DNA of 64,000 nt, taken from Mya arenaria (Eukaryota > Mollusca > Bivalvia > Myida > Myidae). This document shows, in pieces, positions 47,250-58,060 of this stretch. The position numbers and the translations under genes are program-made. The DNA is taken from the NCBI RefSeq assembly GCF_026914265.1, contig NC_069124.1, positions 72,340,402 through 72,404,401 of the forward strand. The letters run 5' to 3'. Numbering within the stretch: the stretch's first letter is position 1; the number at the start of each line of letters is the position of its first letter. The notes below the pieces were generated by a model. That model was not told where the DNA came from. It saw only the letters and a list, made by a program, of their open reading frames with translations, and did no database searches.

Positions 47250-49310
47250 ATCATTACTTGGAATCCATTCTGGTTCTATCGAAACAATTTTTCTCACAAA
47301 AATGAAAAATATCAGATGCGATTAAATGTAAATCCTCTTTTTTGCTACCATTTTGCAAAATAGACTGTACGTTCTTATTATCTGAATAAACTTTTACAGT
47401 TTTATCCCTTATTATGTCCACTTGACTTACCATTACCCGTCTGACAGCCTCAATTTCTCTCCATGTAGAACTTTTTTGCCGTTCTGACTCTGACCACGTA
47501 CCGACTACAACTGAATCATTCAAAGCCAAAGCTTTTGAAAAATCAAACCTTTCAGATTCTTGTTTACTTAGTCCACTCTCTTCCGGGAGTGATCTACCCT
47601 TCGTTCTAGTTTTATGACCGTGTAGCTTAATCTCTTTTTGAAAAAAATATATTACCCTTTTCCTGGAGTGAACATTTTTTCTCTACAATGGACAACTCAG
47701 CGTTACCAACTGCGAAATGCCCTACTTCTAGACATGACACACTGCTCGCTTCCGGGAGCATCTTACTGCCCACTTCCGGAGGCGACTGACTGCCCACTTG
47801 CGGGGGCGACTTACCGCCCACTTCCGGGGGCGACTTACTGCTTACTTCCGGGGGCGACTTAGTGCCTACTTCCGGAAACGACATACTGACTACTTCCGGT
47901 GGCGACATTTTGCACACTTCCGGGGGCGACTTACGGCCCACTTCCGGGGACGACTTTCTACCCACTTCCAGGGGTGACTTACCTCCAACTTCTGTAGTTT
48001 GGTTACAAGTATATGTCTTATGACACTTCTGTTTAGTAACCCCGACCAACTTACTGCCAACTTTCGGAGGAGCAGATATTCCCTCACCACCCAATGACAT
48101 AATATTGCTCACGCCCAATGAAAACCTACTAGATGCAGTCTGCGTTCTAAGACTAACTTCTGTTTCTAAAATACCATTTATATGGGAATGTCCGCCTACT
48201 TCCGGACGCAATGGGCCCACTTCCGGGAGTCCTTTATTATCAAAACCCGTTCTCTCTATATAACCGCCGTATCCATCAGCGCTAGCATCACAAAATACTG
48301 CAAACTGAGATACAGTTACAGACGTCAAGCTTCGTCCAGAATCATTAAGGGTACGCACGTTATCCTTCCAAAATATAAGCTCTTCAATGGCTTTTTGTGA
48401 CACCAATACTGGCGAATTCCAGCTTGCCCTGGTGACTAAACAATTGTACATGAACCTGGTAATCATACGAACTTTCTTGCCAACAACAAATTGCAAAGAA
48501 ATTATTTGACCAATAACTGAAGCCAATAACCTTGCCTGTATCACACTACATTTATCTTTTAAGACAATGTCTAATACCTTTTGTAAAATATGTTCTAGTT
48601 TTTCAATTCTATGCGTCTGTACAAAAAATATGTTTATATCAAAGTTGATAAAATATCCGAGCCACTCTGCCTTAAGACTAGGCAGCCAATTACATTTTTC
48701 GTTTGCCAACAAGAAACCAAAATCAATCAGAGATTGCTCAACATAATGGCTCGATTCTAGAGCTTCTGCGAATGTTTCCTTTCCGCCGATGCCGTCATTT
48801 AGAAACATAATGACCTTGTGTCCTTTTGACCTCAGAAAATTTACTACGACCCGTAAGACCTTAGTGAATATGTGACCAGCAACAGATACACCAAATGGCA
48901 GGAAACCATATGCAAAATATTCCGTTTTACCATTAATTTCCCAGGCGAACCCCAAAAACGACCTATGTGGTTCGAATATATCAATGTGATGGTAGGCACT
49001 CTTGAGGTCGTACGTGTACACATATGTTCCAGGTTTGAAAAGCTCATATGCTACATTTATGTCCTCGAACTTGACTCTAAACAAATGTAAATGAGGATTT
49101 ATATGTCTACAGTCTAGCACTAACCTGGGTTTTCCTGACTTCCCATACGCTACAGTCAGTGGGTTTACGACCATAGGTTTTTCGTTCGTCTTAAACACCA
49201 CCCCCTTGTCTAACAAACATTGTATTTCTTTGCTTACAAAATCTTTGTTTTCAAGGGCAGACTTATTGTTTTTTAATTCCGCCTCTTTAGGTAGGGTTTT
49301 GAATGGCAAT
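47250..49310 (-). pseudogene. Reverse transcriptase and RNase H region (fossil)
   Basis: The RT part has LVLDCRHINPHL, YDLKSAYHHIDI and the fingers/palm sequence YGFLPFGVSVAGHIFTK, all close to DIRS-order RTs. It is followed by RNase H signatures (VFCDASADGYGGY, and EIEAVRRVM near YSDNKNVQSIL). A GC-rich minisatellite lies within the region. The order RT then RNase H then recombinase is that of Ngaro elements. Confidence 0.9.
47745..47992. repeat. 24-bp GC-rich minisatellite inside the retrotransposon
   Basis: About ten units close to ACTTCCGGGGGCGACTTACT plus GCCC. The period is 24, i.e. eight codons (a PPEVG.KS repeat on the minus strand). Further single units lie at about 48,196-48,230. 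Most units differ by a few bases. Confidence 0.9.
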
Positions 49311-49359
49311 TTGTAGCCTTGCTCTATGACATTTATTATGTAAGAATTATCAGAAACCT

Positions 49360-50530
49360 CTCGTCATTTCGAAACATGTGTTTTAAGCCTACCAGCAGGT
49401 GATTCCGCGGAGTGAATGTCAATCTTTTGAGAACTTACTTCTCTGACTTCTTGTGCCTTCTCAAGCTGTGAGGAGTCCACCGTTACCTCGAGCGGTGTTA
49501 TATCGACAGCTTCTTCGAGCTGTTGTGTATCTGCAGCTTCCTCGAACTGCTGCATTTCTACACTACTAAAACAACAATAACCAATACTCATCTTATTGTT
49601 AGAACTGCTAGGACACTCTAGCCTCCAATGACCAGCCTTCCCACAGTTGAAGCACAACCCAGGCTTCGTTGATGTTGCTGAAGGTATGCTCGCAGGTTGA
49701 GCCCTTTGAACTGCTCTTCCGGCACCTCGTTGAAAGGGATGAAAACGCCCACGTGTCTTACGGCCCCTCTCTGTCTTAAACTTCCGGGACGCGCGAGATT
49801 CGGCCTTCATGATCATCTTTTCGTCCTCCGAATCCTCTGCCAACGGATTAGACTCGTACTCATGAACCACGCGCCAACCAAACTCGCTCGAATCAGCTAG
49901 CATCACCAATTTTTGACGGTGTGATAGCATCTCCATGGCTGAAGAAAATAAATATGTGTGTACTTTCTTTATCTGTTTCAAAGATAATGCACCTATAAGA
50001 TTATACGATAATAAAACTATAATCCTTATTAAACACGTGCCCTGTAATTTCTGTTTCAATTATAAATAAACACTTCAAGAATATTACTAAATGTACGTTT
50101 AATGTCTTACTTTGTATTTGTATTTTACACAATCCTAAACCTCTCACTGCCATGTACTTATTACTATAACGTGTCAAGCTGTTTAGCTCATGATTTCCAC
50201 GAGTATTTTGAGTATGTTATTAGATCGTTTAACTGTAAACCTAAAAGATATAATACCTTCTTTGATGAAAGTTTTTGACTCTATCTGATCCCCTGTCTTA
50301 ACTGCATTTTCTAGCGTCCTTAAAACCTTTCCATTAATCTTATATTGCTCCTCGTTCGATTTGCGTTTGAACTTTGGAGTTTCCGTAGAAATGATCCTAC
50401 TGATTTTCGACAATTCTTGTGAATGAGAAGTGGTACTTAGCTTAAACATGTTCCCTATCTGCTCTAGCATATCGTTCTTATGCTGTGTCAGCCTGGCTTC
50501 TATCAAGTCATTTACATCAGAGCCGTCCAT
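49360..50530 (-). pseudogene. Gag-like region with zinc knuckle (fossil)
   Basis: Just inside repeat A1. It carries one CCHC zinc knuckle (CFNCGKAGHWRLEC) preceded by a basic stretch (KTERGRKTRGRF) and by a phrase LVMLADSSEFGWRVV, typical of the first protein of Ngaro-type elements. An acidic stretch EDSEDEKMI lies between. The protein would coat the element RNA. It is a part of a broken element. Confidence 0.85.
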
Positions 50531-50568
50531 TGTTAGTAAAATACTTTCTACGAAAACAAAACAACAAC

Positions 50569-50750
50569 TTCAAGTTTGATGTTGCCCGAACAGCAGTCTC
50601 GGTAGAAATGACCAAAGCCCACTTTACCCGCCTAACTACGTCATTTCCCGCGCTTTATTGCGCCACCTACAAAACTGACCAAACCAGTTTTTGACAGGCT
50701 ATTTTGAGACAATTGTTCTCCGCTATACGGTGTAACGCTGAGAACTATAT
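50569..50750 (-). repeat. Split direct repeat A1 (element 5' end)
   Basis: 182 bp, matching 45,407-45,588 with one difference. It is the 5' edge of the element, and host sequence 'TTATATAGATAAGAC' follows on the plus strand. Confidence 0.95.
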
Positions 50751-50818
50751 TTATATAGATAAGACATTATACAGCTGCTTCTAATTTAGAAATATGTACA
50801 GAACAGATACAAATATGA

Positions 50819-50890
50819 GGGGATATAGCTCAGTGGTAGAGCATTCGACTGCAGATCGACAGGTCCCCGGTTCGAACCCGGGTGTCCCCT
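50819..50890 (+). tRNA. tRNA-Cys (GCA), Z3 plus copy
   Basis: A complete 72-nt tRNA-Cys(GCA) with perfect acceptor, D and T arms. One mismatch at the top of the anticodon stem (T-C) separates it from the copy at 44,453-44,524. TTTT follows about ten bases downstream. It lies only about 70 bp outside the 5' end of the retrotransposon, which inserted between the two divergent tRNAs. Confidence 0.9.
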
Positions 50891-52524
50891 TGAGTACCTT
50901 TTAATAGTGAACGAATTGAAAGTACAGACGTCCAACACACAATGAAGTAACGTATCTATTTTATTGCTGGTTTTAATGAGGTGTGGATAAGGGTTAAAAT
51001 GGTCTTTAAAGTCACGCTTATTATGTCGGCAATATTGTCCAAAACCTTTTGGTATTAGACAATAGTGTATGGAAAAGTGTTCTATTATTAAATATTTTAT
51101 TGCACAATTACATATATAGCCTGGAAATACCTGGAATTAGACATATTTTTTTTTGTTTTCGCGACATTGTTTTAACGCTCATTTAAAGGTGTAAAAGGTA
51201 GCGGTAGCTTTAATGATGTGTTACATAATGAAGAGAGTCTTTTATTATATCCAATACTGTCAATATTTGTCAAAGCAAACAATTAACTGAGCCAAATGAA
51301 TATTTTTGATAACCAAAAGACATTTGTTTTGTACCAGTAACGATATTTCGCTCGTAATGTTTAAAACATTTTCAAACAAGGACAATTTTGGCACCGTCTT
51401 GGAAATTTAATTCTCTTAAAATGCTTATTTTACTGTACTCATATCACAATCTATCGAACCATAGAGTAATATTGCGCATTTCAATAATAATGTCGTTTGC
51501 CCATTTCATTCATGCTATCTTATTGCAGTCAATGTTATTACTTTTCACTTCGATGTGAGCTGCCCTCCGCCCCCCCCCCCCCCCGCCCTTGTGTTTCAAA
51601 TTCGGCGGCCGTAATCATTCGACCTGTTTCCGTCCGTAATTTCTCGTTGTTATAGTTTTCACCTTCGTTTTTTATTGATCAATTTTCGTTTAAAAGGTTA
51701 GGTCTGGTTTGTTTTGATTGACTGAAAACATTATTTTATATGTTTTGTCCAATGCACCTGATGTAGGCTACCTTTGTCTCGTTCAATGTTAAAAAATAAT
51801 CGCACACCAACAGTCCGCATAAGACGTCCATGATATTTTTGTTAGCGTTCGTGTATAGCATACATTATACGCGTGGGTAATTGATCAACATAAATAGCAG
51901 TCGATTCTCGTGCACCCTATGGGATTTCCCGCTGCGATTTAATATAATATTCACACCAATATTCTTGAAGTCCAGGAATAACAACTCCTATTTTTTTTAA
52001 TCATGTTGATAATGAGAAGTTATTTTACAATCTCATAATATAAAAACCTGAACATTATATTTTTATCAAACAGACATAAATGAACATTCAAGAACAAAAT
52101 CTCTAGTTTTACAAACTTCCAGACAGACAGTTCTTCAATCCATACAATGTTTCATAAAAAGTTGTTGTTTTTTACTTCCATTGATATATGATTACCACAT
52201 ATTAAACCTGTTTTTACATTATTAAAAAATAACAAACGCCTAAATTAAAAAACTTTGTAACGTTTGTAGGTGTGTCCATTTACCTTCGTCCCGAAAAAAT
52301 GTTGTCTTCGATATTGACTGAGTGCGTGTCTTTTAGAATTACGTCAGCGATGAGATGTTTCTTCGTTGTTTCTCCGCCACGTTGTTTGTCACATCGAACA
52401 CCACTCTAATGCAATACATAACATAAAATAAGACGTCGTTTTACAAACGATAACAGATATGTATAAAGTTTGTATCGAATAAAGAAATTTGAAAGAGCTT
52501 GCTCGTGACGACGTTTGAGCAACC
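50891..52524. other. Z3 spacer between tRNA and minisatellite
   Basis: About 1.6 kb with a parallel in Z2 (30,544-31,721): 'TTTGCCCATTTCATTCAT' and 'GGCTACCTTTGTCTCGTT' (or 'TGCTACC') occur in both. A 15-C run is at 51,570-51,584. No gene was seen. Confidence 0.55.
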
Positions 52525-52888
52525 CGTATCGATATGTTGGGCTTATGTATCGATGCACCGGGCTTATATATCGAAAGGCCGGGTATCGAAAGGCCGGGCT
52601 TATATATCGATACAACGGGATTATGTATCGATACGCCGGACTTATATATCGAAAGGCCGGTTTATATATCGATACGCCGGGCTTATATATCGAAACCCCG
52701 GGCTTATGTATCGATACGCCGGGCTTATATATCGATACGCCGGGCTTATGTATCGAAACGCCGGGCTTATGTATCGATACGCCGGGGTTATATATCGAAA
52801 TGCCGGGTTTGTGTATCGATACACCGGGCTTATATATCGAAACGCCGGGCTTATGTATCGATACGCCTGACTTGTGTTTTGATACAAA
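52525..52888. repeat. 21-bp minisatellite, Z3 array (about 17 units)
   Basis: The largest of three paralogous arrays. Units alternate between a TATCGATAC form and a TATCGAAAC/TATCGAAAG form, which hints at a 42-bp higher-order unit absent from the smaller arrays. Several strands and frames are open across it because the unit is seven codons without stops. Confidence 0.9.
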
Positions 52889-54439
52889 TAGGAAACCACA
52901 CATATCTGTACAGCATGCTCTTAGCCACTTTCTTTTGTAGAAATTAAATCATATTGAATCGTGCAGAGTGAACAAAGGCGTCTATAAAGATTAAATACAT
53001 TCGGTTAAGAAATAAAACGACGTTGAGAGGGGAATCACTGAGCAAAAGGCGATAACACCCAAACATTAACCCTTTATTAAAATATGGCTATACTGTCTAT
53101 GTTGTCTCAGAGAAATTGGAAAAGATAATTGTGAATTTTCGGCTATTGCAATGGTTTCAATTGCATAAATTGGACAGGATAAATAATTCACTTGTCGTTT
53201 GAACGCTTAGATAACATTTTAATGTTCTCTCTACATCTATCACTTTGCACACAAATGTGGTTTTACAGACAAATTGGAATTGTTTACAAACGTACTGCTG
53301 GTTGTACATTATCTGATTGTACAACTATATCACATCTAGATTACAAAAAGACTTGTTGTGATGGAAAAGTATACACAATGCGTATTTTTTCGTATGAATA
53401 ATTCACTTTGGGCTTGTTTATTAACAAACCATGTGTCATTCGTAATTGGTTTCCAAAACTTCCTGATAAAGTAAGCCTACCAAAACACTGTCTTGGAACT
53501 GTTTATTGAAAATCACTCACTGAGCTTTCTGAATTACAAGGATCGAGGAATGTAATGTTTTTTTTCGTCTGTTCCAAAGTTTCCTGCTTGGTAATGGAAC
53601 ATTTTTTTCTGTTTATACTGCAGGATTAAATTTACGATTTAAGGTTGCGTCAATGGAGTCGATTGTGTCTTTGTATACAAATTGGTTTATGTTTGAAAGC
53701 TGTGTTTTTGTTGTTGTTGTTTTTTGTTTAAAAAACCAGGCGTGCCCTCAATGATGTACTTGATTGGCATCATTAACTTGTCAACGCGATTAATAAGTCA
53801 GACATATTAAGATTTCGCTCATACACAATATTCTTCAATATATCACGACGGATTTTTGGATTTTTTGCCAAATATAAAAATGTAAAAGTTTGAAATCACA
53901 ATTTGGACATTTAATCAAACGTTATTTTATCTGAAATTGCTGATTCGTTCATGCGCCTAGAAACTTGATACCGCCTTTCCTGTCAGCTTTTTATAAATTC
54001 CTGATGAAATATGCAGTATAAGTTAATGTATGACATAGTTATAAAATAGTATTTCTGTATAATGCAATGGGATATTTTTAAATTGAGAATCATTAAAACT
54101 ATATGCAGATATTTAAGATGATTCACACATTCCTGATAGATGTTCACTTGATCGTAAAAATAATTCGTGTGCCTTAAATAGATTGAATTTTGCAAAACGT
54201 TTGGTTTAAAAAAATCAACGGTAGACTGATTGCTGATAAGTTCAAGGGTGATTACACATAGAGAGGTCCAAACGGATACAGTGTTATCGATAACGTTATA
54301 TTTTACGACATCTTTAACCATTAGCAATTTTCATATAAGTGAACAGAGTAATTCAGCCCATAATCTGCTGATTTTCTCATATTAATGTTGTGCATATTTA
54401 CAAGAGGTCTGTATAGACTCTGCACCATTTAAGAGGTTT

Positions 54440-55200
54440 AAGCTTACTGAGGATAACGCATCAGAATTTAGAAATCAGATCGTAAATTGCTCAACCCAAG
54501 ACTATACTTAAGAATACATACATGAACTCATTAGCGGGAATAAAAGCATATCTTTGGTGAAAAAGAATTTAATGCCGATCTATAAAGATGCGGCGAAATC
54601 TGTGCAAAACAACCCAGGTCGAAAGTTGTAACCAAAATTAATCCAACAATGAAACTCTTAAAATTCTGTTTAAAAGTAATACAAATGAAGAAAATGACTT
54701 GCCTGAACCAACCAGCAATGATATAGCAGATATATTAATGAAATTACTGATGATGAAATATTAAGAGCAGTAGAAAAATCTGGAACATGGTAAAAGCAGT
54801 GAAAATGACTAATTAATTCAAGATTTTTCTATTCATTCAAATAATTTAAGTTTTACGATTGTACGCACCATTTTAACAACATATTAAAAGAGGGAAAGTT
54901 CTGCGATCAATTGTGTTAATCAATCATAGAAGCTATGTATAAGAAGCAGGAGCATACATCCCCCGGCAATTATAGCGGTTTATTATTGCGAAACGTGCTA
55001 GGGTAACTTTATACAAGTATTATTAATAGACGATCGTCCTCTTTGCTATTTTTTGACAAAATAAGAGAGCTCTAAGCTGGGTTTAGAGAAGTGTTCAGTA
55101 AAATTGATAACGCGTTCATTTCTGAAATAGTTTTAACTATTTTGAAAAGGCATCGGTGATTGTAAAGCCATATAGAAAAGAAAACACTTTGTTTCTATGT
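54440..55200 (+). pseudogene. LINE reverse transcriptase remnant
   Basis: Forward frames give, in order, NDIADI-like then EITDDEILRAVEK and HGKSS. A 'KEGKFCDQL' piece, YKK before a SPGNYSG stretch, and 'FREVFSKIDNAFISEIVLTI' follow. This is the usual order of a LINE RT (EIxxAIxxLKxxKSxGxD, then YKKGD..xNYRGI, then AGFRxGxSTxDxIF). The pieces are in different frames with several stops, and the catalytic and 3' parts were not found. The copy is old, 5'- and 3'-truncated and noncoding. The clade is not determined. Confidence 0.7.
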
Positions 55201-55419
55201 TTGGTATCACCTCACTAAAATAGTCAATGATTTACATCATATGGTGCTCACCAGGGACACATTAATCTTAGTTTAGTATGGATGGCACATCTATAATTGC
55301 ATAAGGAAGTGCTGGCGGCTAGTGTCTGTTGTCTTCATACCTTGATAGTTCTTCTCGTAGTGTTTGTTTGTCCTTGAATAGTTTGGAACGTTCAATGAGA
55401 CGATGAAGGTAATCAGCAA

Positions 55420-55850
55420 TTCAAATCCTTGACGATAATAACAAATACAGGCATGGGACTTTTAAGTAGCCCTTTTAGAAGAAAATATTACCCGAATGCT
55501 CACCAAAGGTATAAACATACGTCCTTAAAATTGGGCCGTAACTTAGTTAATGTTCAGCTTTATAAGACGTATAAGAGCTATATGATGCTGATCCAGAATA
55601 TTTCCGAAACTCCCCTTAAATATGCACAAACAGCGATGGGAAACGGATCTTTAATGGACGTATATTACCTATGTTTCTATGATTATGCTCTTTATATGAG
55701 GCTTATTTTTGTTTGTGGATGTTTAAAGGAGAACATTACATATGAACGTTCTGCAATCGATGATCGTTTTCATGGTGTAAAACGTATTGCATACCCTATG
55801 CAGACACACCTTATCGCAATATTTGCTAGGTCGTAATAATTTGCGTCAAC
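55420..55850 (+). repeat. Duplicated segment (second copy of 4.8-5.3 kb)
   Basis: 'GGCCGTAACTTAGTTAATGTTC' and 'CTGCAATCGATGATCGTTTT' parallel about 4,940 and 5,230. A 135-codon frame (55,429-55,836) runs through it. Its counterpart is not open, and no domain is recognised, so coding is unlikely. Confidence 0.45.
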
Positions 55851-56060
55851 TGATGTTTTCGTTGCCGGCAAGGCGGTTTAGTGGATACAATGTTCAGGCA
55901 TACCATTCAATGCATCTTACTGAAAAAATGGTCAATATTTACACTCTTTTTTGCCAGCAGTAATTCAACATGTATGCAGTGTATATATCTAACGTGCGAA
56001 CATGTTTTGATAAGCTCACTTAAATAATATGCTTGTACCCGTCTGTGTCTTGTTGTGGAA

Positions 56061-56912
56061 CACAGTGGCTTGATGAAAAAGGCTCATAAAAGTCACAATA
56101 AATAATTTCAACTAACCAAAATTATATTTTATACATACTTGAACATGTATATCATCAATATAATACATTGCCATTAACATCAAATGAGATTTGACAAAAT
56201 TCAAAAATACCCTATATTGTAATATGAAACAAGTGAAGAATGTTCGCCCGGCGAAAATGTAAACAAAGACCAATTCTCGTCGAAAATTATAACTTCTTCG
56301 TAAGCTACAAACAAAATACCTGGCTCATAGATGCAGTGGCCCGTTATATACACGTTAAAACCGGTATTTTTGTCGAGAGAAACAGTATACGACGAAAATG
56401 CTTCAAAATGCGAATTATCACAAGCGCTAGCCAGACATTGTTCTGTCAAAATGACGTGGTACCCAGCTCTCCTTTATCGATTAGCGAAAGCGGCCGAATG
56501 GCGGGAACCACCGGAACACTCAACGCTTTTCCGCTTGTCTGGCTAGCGCTTGTGATAATTCGCATTTTGAAGCATTTTCGTCGTATACTGTTTCTCTCGA
56601 CAAGAATACCGGTTTTAACGTGCATATAACGGTCCACTGCATCTATGAGCCAGGTATTTTGTTTGTAGCTTACGATGAAGTTATAATTTTCGACGAGAAT
56701 TGGTCTTTGTTTACATTTTCGCCGGGCGAACATTCTTCACTTGTTTCATATTACAATATAGGGTATTTTTGAATTTTGTCAAATCTCGTTTTATGTTTAT
56801 GGCAATATATTATTTTGGTGATATACATGTTCAAGTATGTATAAAATATAATTTTGGTTAGTTGAAATTATTTATTGTGACTTTAATGAGCCTTTGTCAT
56901 CAAGCCACTGTG
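56061..56912. mobile_element. 852-bp foldback element (long palindrome)
   Basis: Two 377-bp arms (56,061-56,437 and 56,536-56,912) are reverse complements with about a dozen substitutions and no indels, around a 98-bp centre. The outer ends read CACAGTGG / CCACTGTG. An 8-bp direct duplication, TTGTGGAA, flanks them (56,053-56,060 and 56,913-56,920). An 8-bp target duplication fits hAT or P type transposition. There is no transposase. The two mirrored frames of 129 and 95 codons inside are the same arm read twice. Confidence 0.93.
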
Positions 56913-57179
56913 TTGTGGAAAGCAAGAGGTATCAGTATTGCTAGAGTTGCAATTGTTTATATCATAATGTCGAGTTTCACGAAACCAAGAAGAAACCGGC
57001 GTTATGCGGCTAAGATGTATTCTTATCACATTTATCTGACAGCGGAATCCTCATATGGTTTGTGTTTATGCATTTATAAGGTAAAAAGAGTTTCTGGTTA
57101 ATTGAAGACCACAAGACATGAACTGAACATTGTATTCAAGAGTCAATACATGTATAAGACACCAAGTTCTAATTTAAGA

Positions 57180-58060
57180 ATAACACGTTATTCCTGTTTC
57201 ATTAATAACGATAAGGGCCGCCGCGCCAGCCTTTCTTAAACCACTCGAACTTTTATCAAGATAATTAGTTGACGCTTAATCCGGTTGTTGAATGTGACAT
57301 TATTACACACAGATAATGTCCCCTATTAACAATACCGAATACAAATAGCTCCTTAACTAGAAATATTCTCAATTGTTTCACGTATTGAAGTGATTGCAAC
57401 ATCGGAGAAAATCTTACTTATATTTTGCTTTGACCGAACGATGTTATGTCGAATTTCTTTTTTATTTCAATACTCTGATTGGCAGAGCGGTCATCTGACC
57501 AATGGAAAACAGCATTACAAATATCGGCAATACCTTTACACACCCATTAAATGGCAGTAATAAACTTTTCCCGTGTTTTACCTCAATTATATCGTATATC
57601 GTTTTGATAAAGAACAATGCAAAAATACACCGAAAAATATAAGTAAAATAATAAATATCGTGTTCATGCAGCTAATCAGCATCAATTACGTCCTTGACTT
57701 TAACTTCGTGGACATAAAAACATCCAGGCAACTACATTTATGTTCCACATAAAGCATGCTTTATATCGGGACCCTATTCGATGACTGATCAAAACAAACA
57801 GCTCACCACATAAAGATGATATATGAGTGACTTCAGTGGAAAATAAAGTTGTTATACTAAGAATAAAACAGATATCTGACTGTAAATTGATATAGTTCGA
57901 AGAAGCATGTCTAGACTTTAAAAGAAAAAGGACAGAAAATGAAGCTTCTTTAACGTCAATTACTGTCAAAATGCAATATTTTGTGGAAAATGTAATCACA
58001 TTTGGACATCAAATAGTATAATGTTTGTCGCATGAATGTATCAGAGTGTTTCTCTAGAAA
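57180..58060 (+). repeat. Unit head and block X, copy 6
   Basis: 'GATAAGGGCCGCCGCGCCAG' (57,210) matches the head before X3. It is followed by 'CTCTGATTGGCAGAGCGGTC' and TCTAGACTTTAAAAGAAAAA at 57,910. It lacks the MITE of X4 and X5. Confidence 0.7.

Larger units (their letters stand above)
44834..50750 (-). mobile_element. Ngaro-like (DIRS-order) tyrosine-recombinase retrotransposon
   Basis: A 5.9-kb element on the minus strand with split direct repeats in the order A1 - coding region - B1 A2 - B2, the diagnostic layout of Ngaro/PAT-type elements. Its parts are gag-like with a zinc knuckle, reverse transcriptase with RNase H, and a tyrosine recombinase. There is no aspartic protease or DDE integrase, so it is not an ordinary LTR element. 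The flanks join the host sequence 'CTGATATAGATAAG' known intact in Z1, with no target duplication, as expected for recombinase-mediated insertion. The coding region is broken in several places (about four or more). The repeats are almost identical (181 of 182 for A, 56 of 56 for B), so this copy looks recent. Confidence 0.92.
43630..54330 (+). repeat. Block Z, copy 3 (with retrotransposon inside)
   Basis: Holds 'ATGTACCAAACAGATG' (43,787), the tRNA-Cys pair at 44,453 and 50,819, the largest minisatellite array, and 'CTGTCTATGTTGTCTCAG' (53,093). It ends in 'TTTTGCAAAACGTTTGGTTT' (about 54,189) as Z1 and Z2 do. Without the 5.9-kb element the two tRNAs would be about 378 bp apart, close to Z1 (324) and Z2 (492). 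Confidence 0.7.

Noticed and set aside
45407-50750. Ordinary LTR retrotransposon flanked by 182-bp LTRs
   Set aside because: There is a tyrosine recombinase and no DDE integrase or protease, no target duplication, and a second split repeat (B) outside the 182-bp pair. That fits Ngaro-type split direct repeats.
52406-52947. Five overlapping long frames on both strands (up to 165 codons)
   Set aside because: The 21-bp unit has no stop in any frame, so all frames stay open. This is a property of the repeat length, with no start or splice context to support a gene.
55429-55836. 135-codon frame as a host gene
   Set aside because: No domain, and the counterpart at 4.9-5.3 kb is full of stops.
56240-56733. 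Two frames of 129 and 95 codons with the same protein start
   Set aside because: They are the two arms of the palindrome read from opposite strands.
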